From contig JAUXIP010000028.1 in NCBI GenBank assembly GCA_030620935.1, positions 1 through 11,729 on the forward strand: a DNA stretch of 11,729 nucleotides, given 5' to 3'. The translations under genes were made by a program, and so were the position numbers. Shown here one piece after another: positions 6,012-11,729 of the stretch. Below the pieces are notes generated by a model that saw nothing but the letters and a program-made list of their open reading frames with translations, made no database searches and was not told the origin of the DNA. Numbering within the stretch: the stretch's first letter is position 1; every line of letters starts with the position of its first letter. The DNA comes from Deltaproteobacteria bacterium (GTDB lineage: Bacteria; Desulfobacterota_B; Binatia; UBA9968).

Positions 6012-6030
6012 GATCCTGAATTCTCTTCAA

Positions 6031-6059
6031 TTTGCAATTTACACTTTGCATTTTGCAAT
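6031..6059. repeat. Degenerate TTTGCAAT word cluster downstream of gnd
   Basis: TTTGCAAT at 6031-6038 and 6052-6059, with TTTGCAT at 6045-6051 between them and a TTTACAC variant at 6038-6044. This is an AT-rich, low-complexity direct-repeat cluster ending 16 bp before the gnd stop codon. Clusters of TTTGCAATTTGCAATTT type occur in intergenic DNA of some environmental bacteria, in my experience. Function unknown. Confidence 0.45.
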
Positions 6060-6075
6060 CCACCAATGATCCGGT

Positions 6076-7059
6076 CTAGCCCCCTGTCGGCCGCTCCACG
6101 TGTCCCCCGAACTTATGCCGCATCGCCGAGAGCACCTTCTCGGCAAAAGTGCTCAGCTGTCGCGAGCGAAAGCGGGCATACAAAGAAGTGGTGAGCACAT
6201 CGGCCGGCACAGCCTCTTCCACTGCCGCCATCACCGTCCACCGCCCTTCTCCCGAATCTTCTACATGGCCGGAATAATCGGACAGGCTCGGACTCTCCAC
6301 CAAGGCCATGGCAGTGAGATCGAGGAGCCACGATCTGACCACGCTGCCGCGACGCCATACCTCGGCAATCTCCCCGACATTGAGGTCATAACGATGTTCG
6401 TGCAGCAATGCCTCGGAATTCGCATTGCGCAGGATGTCGAACCCCTCCGCGTAGGCCTGCATAAGACCGTACTCGATACCGTTGTGAACCATCTTAACGA
6501 AATGACCGGACCCGACCGGACCACAGTGCAGATAACCCTCTTCCGCAGGGCCTTCCTTGTTCTCTCTTCCGGCCGTGCGCGGGATATCACCCCGCCCAGG
6601 GGCAAGGGTATTGAAAATAGGATTCAAGTGCCGCACGGTGTCATCCGGACCACCGACCATCAAGCAATAACCTTCCTTTAGTCCCCAGATTCCACCGCTC
6701 GTTCCTACATCCAGGAAATGGATGCCTCTCGGCTGCAAAACTTTCGCCCTCCGGACATCGTCTTTGTAGTACGAGTTGCCCCCGTCGACAATGATGTCCC
6801 CGGATTCCAACCCGTCACCTAGGGCCATAATGACCTTCTCTGTTGGATCTCCGGCCGGGACCATTACCCACGTTAAGCGCGGCTTGTTCAACTTTTTAAC
6901 GAAATCGTCCAGCGTCTTCGCTCCACTCGCACCTTCTCCTTCCAATCGCTTAACGCTCTCGGGATTTCGGTCGAACACTACACAGGAATGCCCTCCCCGC
7001 ATCAAGCGGCGCACCATGTTGGCGCCCATGCGCCCTAAACCGATCATGCCCAATTGCAT
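6076..7059 (-). CDS. gnd: 6-phosphogluconate dehydrogenase, decarboxylating (short GndA/YqeC type, probably NAD-linked)
   Basis: Oxidises 6-phosphogluconate to ribulose-5-phosphate and CO2. About 327 residues, the short form of the family rather than the ~470-residue E. coli Gnd. It opens [20 protein letters not shown], a Rossmann GxGxxG. The second strand ends FDRNPESV; the Asp there points to NAD over NADP (inference). [11 protein letters not shown] and [22 protein letters not shown] follow, then [21 protein letters not shown] with the catalytic Lys, and a helical C-terminal domain. The ATG at 7059 was chosen because AAGGAG (7068-7073) is 8 bases upstream; an ATG at 7065 would leave only 2 bases. 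The stop is at 6076. It follows rpiA after about 42 bp on the same strand, so the enzyme's product is the substrate of its operon neighbour. Confidence 0.93.
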   Translation of the reverse strand: MQLGMIGLGRMGANMVRRLMRGGHSCVVFDRNPESVKRLEGEGASGAKTLDDFVKKLNKPRLTWVMVPAGDPTEKVIMALGDGLESGDIIVDGGNSYYKDDVRRAKVLQPRGIHFLDVGTSGGIWGLKEGYCLMVGGPDDTVRHLNPIFNTLAPGRGDIPRTAGRENKEGPAEEGYLHCGPVGSGHFVKMVHNGIEYGLMQAYAEGFDILRNANSEALLHEHRYDLNVGEIAEVWRRGSVVRSWLLDLTAMALVESPSLSDYSGHVEDSGEGRWTVMAAVEEAVPADVLTTSLYARFRSRQLSTFAEKVLSAMRHKFGGHVERPTGG

Positions 7060-7067
7060 CGACATTG

Positions 7068-7074
7068 CTCCTTT
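7068..7074 (-). promoter_or_regulatory. gnd: Ribosome-binding site deciding the gnd start
   Basis: AAAGGAG on the minus strand lies 8 bases before the ATG at 7059 and only 2 before the ATG at 7065, favouring the downstream start. Confidence 0.65.
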
Positions 7075-7101
7075 CGCCGTAGTGGATTAAACAGTCCGAT
7101 C

Positions 7102-7767
7102 TCAGGAACTTTTTCGCTTCAAGATCTTTATATTCTCTCCGTCCTGCACCAGAACGATATGAGCCATTCCGAGAAACATTCCTGTCCCGATCACCCCTGG
7201 AATCGCGCGAGCAGCCTGCTCCCATTCCCGAGGCTTCTCCAAAGGAGAGATCTTGCAGTCGAGAATATGGTTTCGGTTATCCGTCTGAAACAATTGCCCT
7301 TCGTTCATCCGCGGGACCGGATTGCACCCCAACTTGAGCAACTCCTTCCGGCACAATTCGATCCCAAAAGGCACGACCTCCACGGGAAGAAAGCCCCGAG
7401 TGCCCAACACCGGTACCAGCTTTTCAGAGCCGACTAAAATCACCAAACGCTCAGACGCAGCAGCAATAATCTTCTCCCGCACCAGCGCCCCACCCCAACC
7501 TTTAATAAGGTCAAGATGAGGATCAACCTCGTCGGCTCCATCCACGGTGACATCCACCCGCTCCACTTCCTCCAAAGTCGTCAGCGGAATTCCCAATTCC
7601 CTGGCCAAATTAGAGGTTGCTTTGGAGGTTGGAACGCACCGAACTTTGAAGCCCTTTTTTACTCGCTCACCCAGCGCCCGGACGAAGGCGCTGGCTGCCC
7701 GTCCGGTTCCCAAACCCAGCACCTGCCCTTCACTGACATATTTGAACGCTTGTGTGGCAAGATCCAT
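7102..7767 (-). CDS. rpiA: Ribose-5-phosphate isomerase A
   Basis: Interconverts ribulose-5-phosphate and ribose-5-phosphate. With the ATG at 7767 the protein is 221 residues, the normal size. The frame stays open to 7884, but that stretch overlaps the end of tkt and does not look like RpiA. Catalytic residues match the E. coli spacing exactly: Asp76 and Asp79 in DGADEVD, Lys89 (KGWGGAL) and Glu98 (REK), corresponding to D81, D84, K94 and E103. The phosphate loop reads GLGTGRAASAF where E. coli has GTGSTAA, and the lysine loop is KGWGG rather than KGGGG; this looks like a subfamily variant, not damage. The start is 10 bp past the tkt stop with no proper ribosome-binding site at the right distance, suggesting translational coupling. 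The C-terminal domain includes GTGMFLGMAHIVLVQDG. Confidence 0.93.
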   Translation of the reverse strand: MDLATQAFKYVSEGQVLGLGTGRAASAFVRALGERVKKGFKVRCVPTSKATSNLARELGIPLTTLEEVERVDVTVDGADEVDPHLDLIKGWGGALVREKIIAAASERLVILVGSEKLVPVLGTRGFLPVEVVPFGIELCRKELLKLGCNPVPRMNEGQLFQTDNRNHILDCKISPLEKPREWEQAARAIPGVIGTGMFLGMAHIVLVQDGENIKILKRKSS

Positions 7768-7777
7768 AGAGGGACAA

Positions 7778-9856
7778 CTAGCCTTTCCTGCCAATCTTGA
7801 GTTGATCTTTTGCAGCGGCCACAACGCGTTCCGGCGTAAAGCCGAATCTTTTCTGCAATTCCTTGAGCGGGGCGGATGCGCCAAAAGTCTGCATACCGAT
7901 CACCTCTCCACGAAGACCCACATACCGCTCCCATCCCAACGTGGACGCCTGTTCCACCGCGACGCGGGCAGTAACCTCTGGCGGCAACACGCTCTCACGA
8001 TATTCCGGATGTTTCCTGCAATAATACTCGAAAATCTCCCACGACGGCATGCTCACGACTCGGGATCGAATTTTCTCGGCCTTCAGTTCCTCATGGGCCT
8101 GTATGCACAAAGAAACCTCACTCCCGGTCGCCAGCAACAGGACATCGGGGTTACCGCCCTCGGCATCTGCCAGGATATAACCTCCCCGTTTTACCCCTTC
8201 GGCAGAACCGTACTTCGTACGGTCGAGCGTCGGCAACGACTGGCGACTCAAAACCATTGCTACCGGTTCGTGGCGGGCCTCCATGATAAATTTCCAGGCC
8301 TCGACGACCTCGTTGGCATCCGCCGGGCGCAGCGTGATCAAACCCGGAATCGCACGGAGCGAAGAAAGCTGCTCAATGGGTTGGTGCGTGGGACCATCCT
8401 CTCCCACACCGATGGAATCATGAGTAAAGATGTAGATGACAGGGATCTCCATCAAGGCACTCAGCCTGAGAGCCGGCCGCAGATAGTCACTGAAGATCAG
8501 GAATCCCGAACCATAGGCGCGAACCTTGGCAAGCGACATGCCGTTGAGAATCGCTCCCATCGCATGCTCCCGAATCCCGAAGTGAAGATTACGGCCGGCA
8601 GGATTCTCGGCGGTAAAATCACCCGCCTCCTCGAACGTCAAACGGGTTTTGGTCGACGGCGCCAGATCCGCCGAGCCGCCAAGCAGCCAGGGCACACATT
8701 TGGCGAGCGCATTGAGGACTTTGGCCGAGGCTTCGCGTCCTGCCATTCCCTTTGAATTGGCGGGAAACTGCAGGAGGTCCTTATCCCAATCCTTGGCGGG
8801 CTGTCGGTGCTGCATTCGGTAGAGTTGATCGGCCAAGTCGGGATATTTCACTCTGTAGTTGTTAAACCGGGCCATCCATGCCTCGCGAAGCCTGCGTCCC
8901 CGCTTGCCGATTCCTTCCTGAAAGTGTTCGCGAACACCCTCTGGAACCAGGAACTTGGCGCTTTCCGACCAGCCGTAGTTCCGCTTGGTCAGCCGGATCT
9001 CCTCCTCACCCAAAGGCTCTCCGTGAGCTGCGCTCGTATCCTGCTTATTGGGTGAACCAAACGCAATGTGGCTATCGACAATGATCAGCGTAGGCCGGTC
9101 GACAGTCTTTTTGAATGTTTCAATGGCTCGTCCGAGCTTCCCTAAATCATTGGCATCTCCCACACGCGTGACATTCCATCCGTAACCGATGAAGCGTGTG
9201 GCAACGTCCTCGCTGAACGCCAATTCCGTATGTCCTTCGATGGTGATCTTGTTGTTATCGTAGATCCAACAGAGATTGGAAATTCGCAAATGCCCGGCCA
9301 GCGATGCCGCTTCCCCTGAGATACCTTCCATCATGTCTCCGTCTCCGCACAAGGCGTAGACATCGTAGTCGAACATCTCAAATTCACGGCGATTGAAATA
9401 GGCCGCCATCCATCGGCCGGCAAGCGCCATCCCTACACTCGTCGCCACCCCTTGACCGAGTGGGCCCGTGGTGGTCTCAACGCCGGAAGTCCAGCGGTAC
9501 TCCGGGTGACCCGGACATTTGCTGTCGAGCTGCCGGAAGCGCTTGATATCCTCAAGAGTCACCGCCGGCTTACCCAGCTGCTCATATTTTCGATTGACCG
9601 ATTTCACACCACATAGATGCAAAATGGAATACAGCAACATCGAAGCGTGGCCGATTGAAAGAACAAACCGGTCACGATTGGGCCAGATCGGATCTTGGGG
9701 ATCGAAGCGTAAAAACTGCTGCCACAAGCAATAAACCACGGGTGCCATCGCCATGGCTGTGCCGGGGTGTCCGGAATTGGCCGACTGGACCGCGTCCATG
9801 GAAAGGGTCCGAACGGTATTAATGCATTTAAGCTGAAACCGTTCCTCTTCGGTCAT
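7778..9856 (-). CDS. tkt: Transketolase
   Basis: ThDP-dependent transfer of two-carbon ketol units in the non-oxidative pentose phosphate pathway. It has 692 residues, full length. N-terminal PP domain: SANSGHPGTAMAMAPVVY with His30, IGHASMLLYS with His70, GHPE at 116-119, GPLGQG, the ThDP/Mg motif GDGDMMEGISGEAA (171-184) and NNKITIEGHT. Central Pyr domain: FGIREHAMGAILNG with the catalytic Glu, and HDSIGVGEDGPTHQPIEQ with the active-site His. The C-terminal domain has LLATGSEVSLC. The ATG at 9856 is preceded by AGGAG seven bases away. It follows tal-pgi after 48 bp and precedes rpiA by 10 bp, clearly the same operon; its substrates (ribose-5-P, xylulose-5-P, F6P) are supplied or used by both neighbours. 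Confidence 0.97.
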   Translation of the reverse strand: MTEEERFQLKCINTVRTLSMDAVQSANSGHPGTAMAMAPVVYCLWQQFLRFDPQDPIWPNRDRFVLSIGHASMLLYSILHLCGVKSVNRKYEQLGKPAVTLEDIKRFRQLDSKCPGHPEYRWTSGVETTTGPLGQGVATSVGMALAGRWMAAYFNRREFEMFDYDVYALCGDGDMMEGISGEAASLAGHLRISNLCWIYDNNKITIEGHTELAFSEDVATRFIGYGWNVTRVGDANDLGKLGRAIETFKKTVDRPTLIIVDSHIAFGSPNKQDTSAAHGEPLGEEEIRLTKRNYGWSESAKFLVPEGVREHFQEGIGKRGRRLREAWMARFNNYRVKYPDLADQLYRMQHRQPAKDWDKDLLQFPANSKGMAGREASAKVLNALAKCVPWLLGGSADLAPSTKTRLTFEEAGDFTAENPAGRNLHFGIREHAMGAILNGMSLAKVRAYGSGFLIFSDYLRPALRLSALMEIPVIYIFTHDSIGVGEDGPTHQPIEQLSSLRAIPGLITLRPADANEVVEAWKFIMEARHEPVAMVLSRQSLPTLDRTKYGSAEGVKRGGYILADAEGGNPDVLLLATGSEVSLCIQAHEELKAEKIRSRVVSMPSWEIFEYYCRKHPEYRESVLPPEVTARVAVEQASTLGWERYVGLRGEVIGMQTFGASAPLKELQKRFGFTPERVVAAAKDQLKIGRKG

Positions 9857-9904
9857 GTCTATACTCCTAAGTCTCTCTCGAAGAAAAAGAAAACTTGAAG
9901 GAAA

Positions 9905-11729
9905 TTACTCACTCAGAACGCTCTGAACAATGTCGCGAAGCTTCCCTAAGCCGGCCTTCACATCGGGCCCCAGGTGCACTCGTAGCAGGCGCCGACCACG
10001 CTCGGCAAGGACTTCAAAGTCACCCTGGGCTTGAAAGCGCTTCAGGATCCCAAACGTATATTTTTGGCCTGGGATCGGCAGGTCTTCGGCATCATCCGAG
10101 GTAATTTGCAAAAATACCCCACCGTCGGGTCCGCCCTTGTGAAGCTGTCCCGTCGAATGAAGAAATCGCGGGCCGTAGCCAAGTGTCGTAGCCACGCGTC
10201 TACGGTCGCGCACCGCATGCCGAATATCTTGCAAGAGGCTATGATTCTCTCCGCTCATCTCCACATAGGCGTTGATGGCGAAGTAATCTCCCTCCCGGAT
10301 CCGGCCAAGGTGAGCGGCCAGGTAACTTTTTACAGACTTCTCTTTAGCTCCCGTCCGAATAGTCTCTTCGTTCTTGGAGTCCGCAATGAGACTTACCCCG
10401 TCACTCTGAAGAAAAGGTGTTTCTTTAGGCAAGTTTCCGGACTCTTCGTATGCCGCCGTCAGATTCTGCGTCGCAATTTTGCTCGCCTCCACATCCGGCT
10501 GATTGAAGGCATTGATTCTCAGAATAGATCCTGCGACCGCCGTGGCGATTTCCCAGCGGAAGAATTCCTGCCCCAAGTCCATCGTTTCCTCCAGCGCAAT
10601 CCGAACCACTGGATGGCCGGCTCGCTCCAAGGCTTCCAGAGACGCATCCTGGGTCGCGGACGGCGCCTTATTGTATCGTATGTTAACAAACAGTCGGTCA
10701 TCACCGTATACCTCCGGCGGACCGAGGTCTTCATTATCCACGGGAATCAGTCCTTTACCCTCCTTGCCCGTCGATTCCGCCAACAACTGTTCGAGCCACG
10801 CTCCGAGCGCGCCGATCGCCGGAGAGGTAACGATCGTGATCTTGTCCCTTCCCTGCTGCGCCAGGACTCCCATGATCGTCCCCAGCATGACGCCCGGATT
10901 TACCTCCGGCGGCACGCAGGAGGCGCATGAATGCACCATCATTTCGGCGCTGTCGAGAAACTTAGGCACATCCACACCCATGATCGCCGCAGGGACCATC
11001 CCGAAGTTAGACAAGCCCGAATAGCGGCCTCCGATGCTCGGGACTCCATGAACGATCTGCCGGAAATGATCTTTCTTCGCCAACTTATGCAGCTTGGTTC
11101 CAGGATCCGTGATCGCGATGAACCGCGACCCGGCCTGATCAGGTCCGACGGCCTGCTCAACCTTGGCAAAAAAGTACTGCTTGAACACGTTGGGCTCTGT
11201 GGTGCCCCCCGACTTTGAGGACACAATGAAGAGAGTCTCTTTGGGGTCTATTTTCTTTTCGAAGGCCTTAACCTGTGCAGGTACGGTTGAGTCCAGCACG
11301 AACAATTCGGGGAATCCTTTTATGGCTCCAAAAGTACGTTTTAGAACCTCGGGACATAAGCTCGATCCCCCCATACCCAAAAGCAGCGCATGCTTAAACT
11401 TTCCCTCGCGCGCGTCGTTCACAAGATGCTTTAGGTGTTCCAAATGATCCCGCTGTCCATCGACAACGTGAAGCCAGCCCAACCATTGGCCCTCGTCGGT
11501 GCCGGACCATAGAGATGAGTCCCCACTCCAAAGTTGGCGAATCCTCCCGGCCCGACGCCACTCGTTCAACGTCTCCTTAACGGCATCCGAATACGAACCC
11601 AGTTCATAAGTCTGCTTTGCCAGCTCACCTCCCAAGAGTGTTTGCCGTTTATTTTCCACTACGGCCAGTAACTTGTCGAAGGCCTCGGAAAATTTCTTTA
11701 CCCCGTCATCTAACAACTCGGCTGTCGCC
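9905..11729 (-). CDS. tal-pgi: Bifunctional transaldolase / glucose-6-phosphate isomerase (C-terminal part; 5' end beyond the window)
   Basis: The reading frame is open to the right edge, so the start is not in the window; TTG at 11716 is not the true start. The first ~35 residues (TAELLDDGVKKFSEAFDKLL, then VENKR) match the C-terminal helix of transaldolase. The remainder is a full glucose-6-phosphate isomerase with two SIS-type sugar-isomerase halves. Motifs: LLLGMGGSSLCPEVLKR; IVSSKSGGTTEPN at the phosphate site; GGRYSGLSNFGMVP; IGALGAWLEQLLAESTGKEG followed by LIPVDNE; and near the end GYGPRFLHSTGQLHKGG, with the catalytic Lys. Transaldolase-Pgi fusions of about 950 residues are known in several bacterial phyla. 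The enzyme would join F6P made by transaldolase directly to G6P. It is the most upstream visible gene of the tkt-rpiA-gnd-glk operon. Confidence 0.92.
   Translation of the reverse strand, partial: ATAELLDDGVKKFSEAFDKLLAVVENKRQTLLGGELAKQTYELGSYSDAVKETLNEWRRAGRIRQLWSGDSSLWSGTDEGQWLGWLHVVDGQRDHLEHLKHLVNDAREGKFKHALLLGMGGSSLCPEVLKRTFGAIKGFPELFVLDSTVPAQVKAFEKKIDPKETLFIVSSKSGGTTEPNVFKQYFFAKVEQAVGPDQAGSRFIAITDPGTKLHKLAKKDHFRQIVHGVPSIGGRYSGLSNFGMVPAAIMGVDVPKFLDSAEMMVHSCASCVPPEVNPGVMLGTIMGVLAQQGRDKITIVTSPAIGALGAWLEQLLAESTGKEGKGLIPVDNEDLGPPEVYGDDRLFVNIRYNKAPSATQDASLEALERAGHPVVRIALEETMDLGQEFFRWEIATAVAGSILRINAFNQPDVEASKIATQNLTAAYEESGNLPKETPFLQSDGVSLIADSKNEETIRTGAKEKSVKSYLAAHLGRIREGDYFAINAYVEMSGENHSLLQDIRHAVRDRRRVATTLGYGPRFLHSTGQLHKGGPDGGVFLQITSDDAEDLPIPGQKYTFGILKRFQAQGDFEVLAERGRRLLRVHLGPDVKAGLGKLRDIVQSVLSE

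Noticed and set aside
7768..7884. N-terminal extension of rpiA
   Set aside because: The extra 39 residues overlap the end of tkt, are Arg/Ser-rich and do not resemble RpiA; the ATG at 7767 gives a normal-length protein.
7547..8755. 402-codon plus-strand open frame across rpiA and tkt
   Set aside because: Antisense to two clearly recognised enzymes; the translation is Arg/His/Gln-rich, has no recognisable domain and no ribosome-binding site. A shadow frame.
10031..10930. 299-codon plus-strand open frame
   Set aside because: Antisense to the conserved Pgi domain; composition is Arg-rich and unlike a real protein.

Overview
The window looks like chromosomal core DNA from a Gram-negative, probably uncultivated bacterium. 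It carries a TonB C-terminal domain, a lipobox lipoprotein, a fused transaldolase/glucose-6-phosphate isomerase, a CdaA-type diadenylate cyclase, and dispersed intergenic repeats of a style I associate with Desulfobacterota, Nitrospirota and NC10/Methylomirabilota genomes. By eye the G+C is moderate (mid-50s). The phylum is an inference; no rRNA or other marker gene is present. I saw no tRNA, rRNA, CRISPR array or transposase gene.

Layout, left to right. Bases 1-266 (minus) hold the first 88 codons of a HemY-type protoporphyrinogen oxidase. Bases 267-726 have no credible gene. They hold a possible CRP/FNR-like site in the hemG leader, then a 326-bp repeat-like block (380-705) with imperfect inverted ends, internal hairpins and a second nested repeat word. 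Next is a minus-strand NitT/TauT-type substrate-binding protein (727-1656) with a near-consensus sigma-70 promoter but no signal peptide. Diverging from it is a secreted TPR-TonB_C protein (1847-2629). Facing that is a TPR lipoprotein whose reading frame is broken once (2662-3520). Diverging again is a diadenylate cyclase fused to a YbbR domain (3683-4909), which makes c-di-AMP.

The right half (4933-11729, all minus strand) is a sugar-phosphate operon. In transcription order it is tal-pgi fusion (5' end outside the window), tkt, rpiA, gnd, then a 159-bp repeat-rich gap, then glk. Together these cover glucose phosphorylation, G6P/F6P interconversion, 6-phosphogluconate decarboxylation and the whole non-oxidative pentose phosphate branch except ribulose-phosphate 3-epimerase. 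zwf and pgl are absent and may lie upstream of tal-pgi.

I found no convincing new multi-gene system. The points most worth following up are the CdaA-YbbR fusion with a changed RHR motif, the signal-less binding protein behind a strong promoter, the +1 frame break in the TPR lipoprotein, the unusual TPR-TonB_C protein, and two families of intergenic repeats.
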